From Streptomyces sp. AM 2-1-1 (GTDB lineage: Bacteria; Actinomycetota; Actinomycetes; Streptomycetales; Streptomycetaceae): a stretch of DNA of 64,000 nt. Made by a program: the position numbers and the translations under genes. Numbering within the stretch: the stretch's first letter is position 1; every line of letters starts with the position of its first letter. The stretch spans positions 5,660,501 to 5,724,500 of the forward strand of contig NZ_CP119147.1 in the NCBI RefSeq assembly GCF_029167645.1. Direction: 5' to 3'. Below are positions 8,127 through 16,394 of the stretch, piece after piece. Below the pieces are notes generated by a model. The model was not told where the DNA came from and did not search any database. It saw only the letters and a program-made list of their open reading frames with translations.

Positions 8127-9029
8127 ATGGACCTCATCCCGCTCAAGGCGGCCCTCGCCGACGTCGTGGCGATCCCCGTGACGCCGTTCGCACCGGACGG
8201 GACGATCGACAAGGACACCCACCGGGCGCTGCTGCGGCGGCTCCTCGACGGCGGAGTCCGCATCGTCACCCCCAACGGCAACACCGGGGAGTTCTACGCG
8301 CTCACCCCCAAGGAGCGGCGCGCGGTCACCGAGCTGACCATCGACGAGGTGCGGGGCCGGGCCACCGTCCTGGTGGGCGTCGGACACGACGTGCCCACCG
8401 CCGTCGCCGCCGCCGAGCACGCCCGGGAGTCGGGCGCCGAGCTGGTGATGGTGCACCAGCCGGTCCACCCGTACGTCTCCCAGGACGGCTGGATCGACTA
8501 CCACCGGGCGATCGCCGAGGCCGTGCCGGAGCTCGGCGTCGTGCCCTACATCCGCAACCCGCTGCTCGCCGGTGAGAAGCTCGCCGAACTCGCCGATCTC
8601 TGCCCCAACGTCATCGGCGTCAAGTACGCCGTACCGGACGCCGCCCGTTTCGGCGCCTTCGCCCGGGACGCGGGACTCGACCGGTTCGTCTGGATCGCCG
8701 GCCTCGCCGAGCTGTACGCGCCCTCCTACTTCGCGACCGGCGCCACCGGGTTCACCTCCGGCCTGGTCAATGTCGCCCCCGCCGTCTCGCTCGCCATGCT
8801 GGAGGCGCTGCGGGCCGGTGACTACACCGCCGCCATGAAGGTCTGGGAGCGCATCCGCCGCTTCGAGGAGCTGCGCGCCGACCGGCAGTCCGCCAACAAC
8901 GTCACCGTGGTGAAGGAAGCCCTCGCGGTCCTCGGCCTCTGCCGCCGCGACGTCCGCGCGCCCAGCCGGGTGCTGCCGGAGGCGCAGCGCGCCGAGGTCG
9001 CCGACGAGATCGCCGGGTGGTCGGTGTGA
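8127..9029 (+). CDS. DHDPS-family lyase/dehydratase for a 2-keto-3-deoxy sugar acid
   Basis: A 300-residue (beta/alpha)8 barrel of the DHDPS family. The Schiff-base Lys is in VIGVKYAVPD, the Tyr is in VVPYIRNP, and the pyruvate-binding loop is NGNTGEFYALTP. Start ATG 8127 follows GAAAGG with 9-nt spacing; a GTG at 8097 overlapping the gntR stop is the alternative. Its neighbour is an IlvD/Edd sugar-acid dehydratase, which produces 2-keto-3-deoxy acids. This enzyme therefore likely acts on that product, either as a dehydratase (L-arabinonate route to alpha-ketoglutarate semialdehyde) or as an aldolase (as in galactonate or rhamnonate routes). Sequence alone does not decide. It is clearly distinct from kdgD 4 kb upstream. 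Confidence 0.85.
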   Translation: MDLIPLKAALADVVAIPVTPFAPDGTIDKDTHRALLRRLLDGGVRIVTPNGNTGEFYALTPKERRAVTELTIDEVRGRATVLVGVGHDVPTAVAAAEHARESGAELVMVHQPVHPYVSQDGWIDYHRAIAEAVPELGVVPYIRNPLLAGEKLAELADLCPNVIGVKYAVPDAARFGAFARDAGLDRFVWIAGLAELYAPSYFATGATGFTSGLVNVAPAVSLAMLEALRAGDYTAAMKVWERIRRFEELRADRQSANNVTVVKEALAVLGLCRRDVRAPSRVLPEAQRAEVADEIAGWSV

Positions 9030-10753
9030 ACGCCCGCATCGCCCCGGAGGAGCTCCGCAGCCACCAGTGGTACGGCACCGACGGACTCCGCTCCTTCAGC
9101 CACAAGGCGCGTACCCGGCAGCTCGGTTACCTCCCCGAGGAGCACCTCGGCAAGCCGGTGATCGCGATCCTCAACACCTGGTCCGACATCAACCCCTGCC
9201 ACGTCCACCTCCGGGACCGGGCGCAGGCCGTCAAGCGCGGGGTCTGGCAGGCGGGCGGCTTCCCGCTGGAGTTCCCCGTCTCCACCCTGTCGGAGACGTT
9301 CCAGAAGCCGACCCCGATGCTCTACCGCAACATGCTCGCCATGGAGACCGAGGAGCTGCTGCGCTCCTATCCGGTCGACGGGGCCGTGCTGATGGGCGGC
9401 TGCGACAAGTCGACGCCGGCCCTGCTGATGGGCGCCGCCTCCGTCGACCTGCCGGCCGTCTTCGTGCCGGCCGGGCCGATGCTGCCGGGCCACTGGCGCA
9501 ACGAGGTCCTCGGCTCCGGCACCGACATGTGGAAGTACTGGGACGACAAGCGGGCGGGACTCATCGGCGACTGCGAGATGGCCGAACTGGAGAATGGGCT
9601 CGCCCGCTCACCCGGCCACTGCATGACGATGGGCACCGCCTCCACCCTGACGGCCGCCGCCGAGGCGCTGGGCGTCACCGTCCCCGGTGCCTCCTCGATC
9701 CCGGCCGTCGACTCCGGCCACGACCGGATGGCCGCGCAGTCCGGTCTCCGTATCGTCGAACTGGTGTGGCAGCAACGAACGTTGTCGCAGATCCTCACCC
9801 CGGACGCGTACGAGGACGCCGTCGCCACCGTGCTCGCGCTCGGCGGCTCCACCAACGCGGTCATCCACCTCATCGCGATGGCCGGCCGCTCCGGCATCAA
9901 GCTCACCCTCGACGACTTCGACCGGATCGCCCGCACCGTGCCGGTGCTCGCCAACCTCCGCCCCGGCGGGAAGTACCTCATGGAGGACTTCCACTTCGCC
10001 GGCGGGCTCCCCGGGTTCCTCTCCCGGCTCACCGACGTCCTCCACCTGGACCGGCCCACCGTCGGCCACGACACCCTGCGCGAACAGCTCGACGGGGCGC
10101 TCGTGCACAACGACGACGTCATCCGCGACCGGGAGAAACCGCTTGCCGACGAGGGTGGCGTGGCGGTGCTGCGCGGCAACCTCTGCCCGGACGGCGCGGT
10201 CATCAAGCACATCGCGGCCGAACCCCGGCTGCTGCGCCACACCGGCCCCGCCGTCGTCTTCGACGACTACCGGGAGATGCAGCGCACCATCAACGACCCG
10301 GCCCTGGCCCTCACCCCGGACCACGTGCTGGTGCTCCGCAACGCCGGCCCCAAGGGCGGCCCCGGGATGCCCGAGTACGGCATGCTGCCGATCCCGGACT
10401 ACCTGCTCAAGCAGGGCGTCCGCGACATGGTCCGGATCTCCGACGCCCGGATGAGCGGCACGAGTTACGGGGCGTGCGTCCTGCACATCGCGCCCGAGTC
10501 GTTCGTCGGCGGCCCGCTCGCCCTCGTCCGCACCGGTGACACGATCACCCTGGACGTGGCGGCCCGCCGCCTCACCCTCGACGTGGACGACGAGGAACTG
10601 GAGCGGCGCCGGGCCGCCTGGACCCCGCCGCCGCCCCGGTACGGCCGCGGCTACGGGGCCCTCTACCAGGACCAGATCACGCAGGCCGACACCGGCTGCG
10701 ACTTCGCCTTCCTGGCCCGCGAGGGTGACGTGCCCGATCCGTACGCCGGCTGA
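9026..10753 (+). CDS. IlvD/Edd family sugar-acid dehydratase (L-arabinonate dehydratase type)
   Basis: A 575-residue Fe-S dehydratase. Cluster Cys residues are at about 58 (DINPCHV), 126 (GGCDKSTP) and 199 (GHCMTMGTAST). The active-site block DMVRISDARMSGTSYG is near the C-terminus, and the end TGCDFAFL resembles L-arabinonate and D-xylonate dehydratases more than true dihydroxy-acid dehydratase IlvD. GTG 9026 overlaps the upstream stop by 4 nt; GTG 9017 is also possible. With the adjacent DHDPS enzyme it should convert an aldonic acid derived from pectin side-chain sugars (arabinose, galactose or rhamnose). The substrate is inference. No matching sugar dehydrogenase is obvious except the Gfo/Idh protein downstream. 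Confidence 0.88.
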   Translation: MNARIAPEELRSHQWYGTDGLRSFSHKARTRQLGYLPEEHLGKPVIAILNTWSDINPCHVHLRDRAQAVKRGVWQAGGFPLEFPVSTLSETFQKPTPMLYRNMLAMETEELLRSYPVDGAVLMGGCDKSTPALLMGAASVDLPAVFVPAGPMLPGHWRNEVLGSGTDMWKYWDDKRAGLIGDCEMAELENGLARSPGHCMTMGTASTLTAAAEALGVTVPGASSIPAVDSGHDRMAAQSGLRIVELVWQQRTLSQILTPDAYEDAVATVLALGGSTNAVIHLIAMAGRSGIKLTLDDFDRIARTVPVLANLRPGGKYLMEDFHFAGGLPGFLSRLTDVLHLDRPTVGHDTLREQLDGALVHNDDVIRDREKPLADEGGVAVLRGNLCPDGAVIKHIAAEPRLLRHTGPAVVFDDYREMQRTINDPALALTPDHVLVLRNAGPKGGPGMPEYGMLPIPDYLLKQGVRDMVRISDARMSGTSYGACVLHIAPESFVGGPLALVRTGDTITLDVAARRLTLDVDDEELERRRAAWTPPPPRYGRGYGALYQDQITQADTGCDFAFLAREGDVPDPYAG

Positions 10754-10810
10754 CACCGGCACCCAGGCATTCCGGCGCACCCGCCTCGTCCGGCCTTGTC
10801 GAACGCCGCG

Positions 10811-10826
10811 GGGAAAGCGCTTGCAG
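10811..10826. promoter_or_regulatory. LacI/CcpA-type operator upstream of sugar permeases
   Basis: The word GGGAAAGCGCTTGCAG contains the core GAAAGCGCTTGC, a near-palindrome with the central CG typical of LacI-family operators. It lies 44 nt before the permease start. The cognate LacI protein is not adjacent. Confidence 0.55.
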
Positions 10827-10869
10827 TACACGCAACACGACCGGAAACACGAGAGAACGGAGAGGTGTC

Positions 10870-11799
10870 ATGGCCCAAGCCGCCGCCGTGGCCAAACCGC
10901 CCAAGGTGCCCAGGCGCCGTTCGGCGACCCCCCGCAAGCTGCCGTATCTGCTGATCGCGCCCGCCGGTCTGCTGATGGTGGGGTTCATCGCCTATCCGGT
11001 CATCAGCGTCTTCTACTACAGCCTGCAGAACTACAACGTCACCAAGCCCTGGCGGAACGGCTTCGCCGGCTTCGACAACTACACCAAGATCTTCACCGAC
11101 GACGACCAGTTCTGGTCGACCCTCGGTTTCAGCGCCCAGTGGGTCGTCACCCAGGTCAGCCTCCAGCTCGTGCTGGGCCTCGCCCTGGCGCTGATCGTCA
11201 ACCAGTCCTTCATCGGCCGCGGCATCTCCCGCGCCATGGTCTTCTCGCCCTGGGCCGTCTCGGGTGTGCTGACCAGCACCATCTGGATCCTGCTCTACAA
11301 CTCCTCGACCGGATTCAGCCGCTACCTCGCGGACGCGGGGATCGGCGACTACGGCACCTCGGTCCTTTCCGACACCGGCACCGTCTTCTGGGCCGCCACC
11401 GTCTCCGAACTCTGGCGCGGCGTCCCCTTCTTCGCCATCCTCATCCTCGCCGACCTCCAGTCCGTCTCCAAGGAGCTCTACGAGGCGGCCTCGGTGGACG
11501 GCGCCGGACGGATGCGGCAGTTCTTCCACATCACCCTGCCCCACCTGCGGGACGCGATCATCCTCTCCACGCTGCTCCGCGCGGTCTGGGAGTTCAACAA
11601 CGTGGACCTGCTCTACACCCTCACGGGCGGCGGTCCGGCGGGCGTGACCACCACACTCCCGCTCTACGTCGCCAACACCGGCATCGAGGGCCACGACTTC
11701 GGGTACGCGTCCGCGCTCACCACCGTCGCCTTCGCGATCCTGCTCTTCTGCTCGATCGTCTATCTGCGCCTGAGCAAGTTCGGAGGCGACCACAAGTGA
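10870..11799 (+). CDS. Sugar ABC transporter permease (MalF type)
   Basis: A 309-residue inner-membrane permease with about six transmembrane segments, the first at residues 25-47 after a basic cytoplasmic N-terminus. The cytoplasmic EAA loop reads EAASVDGAG followed by RQFFHITLP, which docks the transporter ATPase. ATG 10870 has a GGAGAGG ribosome site. It is followed by the partner permease with a 4-nt overlap. No ATPase gene is present; in Streptomyces such carbohydrate importers commonly share the MsiK ATPase encoded elsewhere. Given the flanking pectin enzymes, the substrate is probably a pectin or rhamnogalacturonan oligosaccharide. Confidence 0.92.
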   Translation: MAQAAAVAKPPKVPRRRSATPRKLPYLLIAPAGLLMVGFIAYPVISVFYYSLQNYNVTKPWRNGFAGFDNYTKIFTDDDQFWSTLGFSAQWVVTQVSLQLVLGLALALIVNQSFIGRGISRAMVFSPWAVSGVLTSTIWILLYNSSTGFSRYLADAGIGDYGTSVLSDTGTVFWAATVSELWRGVPFFAILILADLQSVSKELYEAASVDGAGRMRQFFHITLPHLRDAIILSTLLRAVWEFNNVDLLYTLTGGGPAGVTTTLPLYVANTGIEGHDFGYASALTTVAFAILLFCSIVYLRLSKFGGDHK

Positions 11800-12704
11800 C
11801 TGCCGCACTCGCCGAGAAGACCCCCGCCACCCCGCCTCCGGCCGCGGACGTCAGGCCCCCGGCCCGCAACCGCCGGCCCGGACGCGAGCGTTCGTTCGAC
11901 GACGTACCGCGCTGGCAGATCTACCTGCCGCTCGGCGTCTACCTCCTCTTCACCCTCATCCCGTTCTACTGGATGTTCCTCTTCGCCGTCCGCCCCGCGG
12001 GCTCCACCTCGCTGGTGCCCTGGCCGATGACCGGTGAGCACTTCGACAAGGTGTGGACGGAACGCAGCTTCGCCGTCTTCTTCCAGAACAGCATGATCGT
12101 CGGCGTCGGCACCCTGATCGCCACGACCACCGTCGCCCTGGCCGGCGGCTACGCCCTGGCCCGCTTCGACTTCAAGATCAAGGGCGCCTTCATGCTGGCG
12201 CTGCTCTGCTCGCAGTTCATCCCGGGCGCGCTGATGCTCGTACCGCTCTTCGAGATCTTCAAGAACCTCCAGATGATCAACTCGCTGGGCAGCGTGGTCA
12301 TCGCGGAGACCGTCTTCCAGCTCCCCCTGTCGATCATCCTCATCAGCGGGTTCATCAAGAATGTGCCCGTCACGCTGGAGGAAGCCGCCTGGGTGGACGG
12401 ATGCTCGCGCTTCCGCGCCTTCTGCGCCGTCGTCCTCCCGCTCCTGCGGCCCGGGCTGATCGCCGTCGGTTCCTTCGCCTTCGTGCACAGCTGGAACCAC
12501 TTCCTCTTCGCCCTGATGTTCCTCAGCGAGCAGGACAAGCAGACGATCCCGGTCGGCCTGAACACCCTCATCGGCGCGGACAGCGTCGACCTGGGCGCAC
12601 TGGCCGCGGGCGGAGTCATCGCCGCGGTCCCCGTGGTGATCGTCTTCGCCTTCATCCAGAAGTGGCTGATCACCGGCTTCAGCGCCGGTGCGGTGAAGGG
12701 CTGA
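11796..12704 (+). CDS. Sugar ABC transporter permease (MalG type)
   Basis: A 302-residue partner permease. It has a long Pro/Ala-rich cytoplasmic N-terminus (about 45 residues) and then six predicted transmembrane segments starting at IYLPLGVYLLFTLIPFYW. The EAA loop reads LEEAAWVDGCSRFRAF. GTG 11796 overlaps the upstream permease stop, with CGGAGG upstream, so the two are translationally coupled and form the heterodimeric channel. The solute-binding protein of the set is most likely the lipoprotein at 18146, six genes downstream. Confidence 0.92.
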   Translation: MTAALAEKTPATPPPAADVRPPARNRRPGRERSFDDVPRWQIYLPLGVYLLFTLIPFYWMFLFAVRPAGSTSLVPWPMTGEHFDKVWTERSFAVFFQNSMIVGVGTLIATTTVALAGGYALARFDFKIKGAFMLALLCSQFIPGALMLVPLFEIFKNLQMINSLGSVVIAETVFQLPLSIILISGFIKNVPVTLEEAAWVDGCSRFRAFCAVVLPLLRPGLIAVGSFAFVHSWNHFLFALMFLSEQDKQTIPVGLNTLIGADSVDLGALAAGGVIAAVPVVIVFAFIQKWLITGFSAGAVKG

Positions 12705-12710
12705 CCCGCG

Positions 12711-13871
12711 ATGACCACCCCCCTCCCGATCGTCCTGGCCGGTGCCCGGGGCCACGGCCGCTGGCACCTCGCCAACATCGAACGTCTCCAGCGCAAGGGG
12801 ATCGTCCGGCTCGCCGGGATCTGCGAACTGACCCCGCTCGACCAGAGCGAACTCGCCCCCTTCACCGGTGAACTCCCCGAGCAGTCGTCCGACTTCGGCG
12901 CGCTGCTCGACTCCACCGGCGCCCGTGCGGCCGTCGTCTGCACCCCGATCCCGACCCACACCGATCTCGCCCTGACCGCCGCCCGGCGCGGCGTCCACCT
13001 CCTCCTGGAGAAGCCCCCGGCGGCCACCTTCGCCGACTTCACCCGGATGAGCGACGGCGTACGGGAAGCGGGCACCGCCTGCCAGATCGGCTTCCAGTCC
13101 TTCGGCTCGCACGCCGTGCCCGCCATCCGCGAGCTCGTCGCGGACGGTGCCGTCGGCGCGCTCCGCGGGATCGGCGCGGCCGGCGCCTGGGTGCGCGAGG
13201 AGGCCTACTTCCGGCGCGCACCCTGGGCCGGGCGCCGCAGGCTCGGCGGCACCGACGTGGTCGACGGGGTGCTCACCAACCCGCTCGCCCACGCCGTGGC
13301 CACCTCCCTCGAACTCGCCGGCAGCGGTACCGCCGAGGACGTCGCCCGCATCGAGACCGAGCTCTTCCGGGCCCACGACATCGAGGCCGACGACACCAGC
13401 AGCCTCCGGGTGACCACCACCGACGGCCTCCCCGTCGCGGTCTGCGTCACCCTCTGCGCCGAGCGGGCCGCCGAACCCTACGTCGTCGTGCACGGCGACC
13501 GGGGGCGCATCACCTTCTGGTACAAGCAGGACCGCGTCCTGCTCCAGCGCGCCGGACACGGCCCCGAGGAGACCGTGCACGGCCGTACCGACCTGCTGGA
13601 GAACCTCGCCGACCACCTCACCGACGGCACCCCCCTACTGGTGCCCCCGCACCGCACCGGCGCCTTCATGCGCGTGGTCGAAGCGGTACGCACCGGAGCC
13701 GAGCCCACCGCGCTGCCCGCCGACGCCTGGTACAGCGAGGCCGCCACCCAGGGGTCCCGGCGGGTGGTCAAGGGGATCGACGCCGTGGTCGACGCGGGAG
13801 CCGAATCCCTCGCCCTCTTCTCCGAACTCGGCGCCCCCTGGGCCCGCTCCCGCGAGGTGAGCGCCTCGTGA
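12711..13871 (+). CDS. Gfo/Idh/MocA family oxidoreductase
   Basis: A 386-residue NAD(P)-dependent oxidoreductase. The N-terminal Rossmann domain has GARGHGRWHL at about residues 11-20 and the family motif EKPPA near residue 102, followed by the alpha/beta substrate domain (about 125-350). It probably oxidises a free sugar or a glycosidase product in the cytoplasm, possibly supplying the aldonate used by the upstream dehydratase; this is inference. It lies 6 nt after the permease stop and overlaps the next gene. The pairing of a MocA-type dehydrogenase with a PmoA-like protein is a recurring gene arrangement. Confidence 0.88.
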   Translation: MTTPLPIVLAGARGHGRWHLANIERLQRKGIVRLAGICELTPLDQSELAPFTGELPEQSSDFGALLDSTGARAAVVCTPIPTHTDLALTAARRGVHLLLEKPPAATFADFTRMSDGVREAGTACQIGFQSFGSHAVPAIRELVADGAVGALRGIGAAGAWVREEAYFRRAPWAGRRRLGGTDVVDGVLTNPLAHAVATSLELAGSGTAEDVARIETELFRAHDIEADDTSSLRVTTTDGLPVAVCVTLCAERAAEPYVVVHGDRGRITFWYKQDRVLLQRAGHGPEETVHGRTDLLENLADHLTDGTPLLVPPHRTGAFMRVVEAVRTGAEPTALPADAWYSEAATQGSRRVVKGIDAVVDAGAESLALFSELGAPWARSREVSAS

Positions 13872-14695
13872 ACGAGCTCCGCCTCAGCTGCGCGGGCCGC
13901 CCCGTCGGCCGCTACGGCTACCTCCCCGACGACCGGGCGGGCCGCCCGTGCCTGCATCCCCTCACCACCCTCGCCGGCACCCCCGTCACCGAGCTGCGCC
14001 CCGCCGACCACCCGCACCACCTCGGCGCCGCCGTGGCCGTGCCCGACGTCGCCGGGTACAACTTCTGGGGCGGGCGCACCTTCGTCCGCGGTCAGGGGCC
14101 CACCGCGCTCGACAACCACGGAGTCCAGCGCCACCTCGGCTGGAAGCTCCGCGACCCCGACGGCTTCGTGGAGGAGCTCGCCTGGGAGGCGGGCGGAACC
14201 GAACTGCTCCGCGAGCACCGCACGGTGGCCGTCATCCCGCTGACGGGTACCGCCTGGGCCCTCGACTTCTCCTTCTCGCTGACCAACCGGGCCACCACCG
14301 GCCTGTCCATCGGCAGCCCGGCCACCAACGGGCGGCCGGGGGCCGGGTACGGCGGCTTCTTCTGGCGGGCACCCAAGGAGGACCGGGCGCCCGAGGTGTT
14401 CAGCGCCGGCGGCGAGGGTGAGCGGGCCGTACACGGAGACCGGGCCGACTGGCTGGCGATGGCCGGCGACGGCTGGACCCTGGTCTTCGCCGGGGCCACC
14501 GGGGACACCCGGCAGGACCCCTGGTTCGTCCGCGCCGAGGAGTACCCGGGCGTCGGCTCGTCCCTCGCGGCCGAGGAACGGCTCCCGGTGCCGGCCGGTG
14601 CCACCGTCGTCCGGCGGGTCGTCACCATCGTCGCGGACGGACGGCTGGACCGCGACGAGGCCGCCGCCCTGGTCCGCAAGGTGGTGACCGCGTGA
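13868..14695 (+). CDS. PmoA-like (DUF6807) protein
   Basis: A 275-residue cytoplasmic protein starting at GTG 13868, overlapping the upstream stop by 4 nt. Signature blocks are RPADHPHHLGAAVAV, the histidine-rich element of the PmoA-like family, NFWGGRTF, and SPATNGRPGAGYGGFFWRAP. Despite the historic name it is not a methane monooxygenase subunit. Family members sit in carbohydrate-utilisation loci next to Gfo/Idh dehydrogenases, as here, and their activity is undefined to my knowledge. The fold looks like an aldose-epimerase-type beta-sandwich, so a mutarotase-like or sugar-binding role is possible. Confidence 0.78.
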   Translation: MNELRLSCAGRPVGRYGYLPDDRAGRPCLHPLTTLAGTPVTELRPADHPHHLGAAVAVPDVAGYNFWGGRTFVRGQGPTALDNHGVQRHLGWKLRDPDGFVEELAWEAGGTELLREHRTVAVIPLTGTAWALDFSFSLTNRATTGLSIGSPATNGRPGAGYGGFFWRAPKEDRAPEVFSAGGEGERAVHGDRADWLAMAGDGWTLVFAGATGDTRQDPWFVRAEEYPGVGSSLAAEERLPVPAGATVVRRVVTIVADGRLDRDEAAALVRKVVTA

Positions 14696-16233
14696 ACAGG
14701 CCCTGGACCGCCGACCTCGGCGACGGCACCTACCGCAACCCGGTGCTGAACGCCGACTGGTCCGACCCCGACGTCGTACGTGTCGGCGGCGACGACTACT
14801 ACCTCACCGCGTCCAGCTTCGGCCGCGCCCCCGGGCTGCCGCTGCTGCACTCCCGGGACCTGGTCAACTGGTCGCTGATCGGCCACGCCCTCGACACCCT
14901 GGAACCCGCCGCCGACTTCGCGGTCCCACGCCACGACCGGGGCGTCTGGGCACCCTCGATCCGCCACCACGCGGGCCGGTTCTGGATCTTCTGGGGCGAC
15001 CCCGACCACGGCATCCAGCAGGTCAACGCCGAGGACGTACGCGGTCCGTGGAGCGCACCGCACCTGGTGAAGGGCGGCCAGGGCCTGATCGACGCCTGTC
15101 CGCTGTGGGACGAGCAGACCGGCGAGGCCTATCTCGTCCACGCCTGGGCGAAGTCCCGCTCCGGGATCAAGAACCGGCTCACCGGCCACCGGATGAGCGC
15201 GGACGGCCGCGAACTGCTCGACGAGGGAACGACCCTGGTCGACGGGGACCTGATCCCCGGCTGGTTCACCCTCGAAGGGCCCAAGGTCTACCGGCACGAG
15301 GGCGAGTTCTGGATCTTCGCCCCGGCGGGCGGGGTGACCACGGGCTGGCAGGGCGCGTTCCGGGCGAAGGAGTTCACCGGCCCGTACGAGGAGCGCGTGG
15401 TCCTGGCCCAGGGCCGCACCGGGGTCAACGGCCCCCACCAGGGCGGCTGGGTGCGCACCCCGGCGGGCGAGGACTGGTTCCTGCACTTCCAGGAGCGGGG
15501 CGCGTACGGGAGGGTGGTCCACCTCCAGCCGATGCGCTGGGACGAGGAGGGGTGGCCCGTCCTCGGTGACCGGGGCGAACCCGTCGCGGTGCACGCCAAG
15601 CCCGTCGCGCCCGAACAGCCGGTGGACGCGCCGGCGTTCGCGGACGGCTTCGCCGGCGGCCGGTACGGCAGGCAGTGGCAGTGGACCGCCAACCCGCGCC
15701 CGGGATGGACCGTCGAGCACGCCGGGGACGGGCTGCGGCTCGCCTGCGTCCGCACCTCGCACGCGCACGACCTGCGGACCCTGCCGAACGTGCTGGTCCA
15801 GCGGCTGCCGGCCGAGGAGTTCACCGTGGAGGTGTCACTCGCCCTCGGCAGCGACGTACCCGGGGCGAAGGCCGGACTGGCCGTGCTCGGCGACGCGTTC
15901 AGCTGGATCGGCCTCGAACGGGGCGAGGACGGGGGCGTGTCGCTCGTGCACCGGTACGCGGAAGGCGTCGCCGAGCACGAACGGGACGCGGCACCGGGGC
16001 GTCCCGCCCCCGACGCGTCGGCCACGCTCCGCATCGAGGTGAGCGCGGGCGCCCGGTGCCGCTTCCACGCCGACACCGGGGACGGATTCCGTCCCTCGGG
16101 CCAGGTCTTCGCCGCGGAACCGTGGCGCTGGGTCGGCGCGCTGCTCGGCCTCTTCGCCACGGCACCCGCCGGGACGGGGCCGGCGGGCACCGCCGGGTTC
16201 ACCGCCTTCCACTCCCCGCCGGGGCCCGGGTAA
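14692..16233 (+). CDS. Intracellular glycoside hydrolase family 43
   Basis: A 513-residue enzyme with no signal peptide. The five-bladed propeller domain spans about residues 12-310, with the general-base Asp at about 25 (WSDPDV), a second Asp at about 134 (GLIDACPLWD) and the proton-donor Glu at about 195 (FTLEGPKVY). A C-terminal concanavalin-like domain follows from about 318, as in beta-xylosidases and alpha-L-arabinofuranosidases of GH43. GTG 14692 overlaps the upstream stop, making oxidoreductase, PmoA-like protein and GH43 a coupled trio. It likely trims imported arabino-, xylo- or galacturonan-linked oligosaccharides. The exact linkage cannot be told from sequence. Confidence 0.9.
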   Translation: MNRPWTADLGDGTYRNPVLNADWSDPDVVRVGGDDYYLTASSFGRAPGLPLLHSRDLVNWSLIGHALDTLEPAADFAVPRHDRGVWAPSIRHHAGRFWIFWGDPDHGIQQVNAEDVRGPWSAPHLVKGGQGLIDACPLWDEQTGEAYLVHAWAKSRSGIKNRLTGHRMSADGRELLDEGTTLVDGDLIPGWFTLEGPKVYRHEGEFWIFAPAGGVTTGWQGAFRAKEFTGPYEERVVLAQGRTGVNGPHQGGWVRTPAGEDWFLHFQERGAYGRVVHLQPMRWDEEGWPVLGDRGEPVAVHAKPVAPEQPVDAPAFADGFAGGRYGRQWQWTANPRPGWTVEHAGDGLRLACVRTSHAHDLRTLPNVLVQRLPAEEFTVEVSLALGSDVPGAKAGLAVLGDAFSWIGLERGEDGGVSLVHRYAEGVAEHERDAAPGRPAPDASATLRIEVSAGARCRFHADTGDGFRPSGQVFAAEPWRWVGALLGLFATAPAGTGPAGTAGFTAFHSPPGPG

Positions 16234-16394
16234 CCGCCCGCACCACCGCCCCGCCCGCCCCGTACGCGCACCGCCGCCCGTACGGACACCCGCCCCGCAC
16301 GTCACGCACCGCCCGCACGGCCACACCTGTACCGCACGCACGGCACGTCGCACCGCAGCACGGACACATCTGTACCGCTCGTATGGGAGCCGCA

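Noticed and set aside
13868..14695. Methane monooxygenase subunit, as the family name PmoA suggests
   Set aside because: The protein has no membrane helices and no other methane-oxidation genes are present; the context is carbohydrate use.
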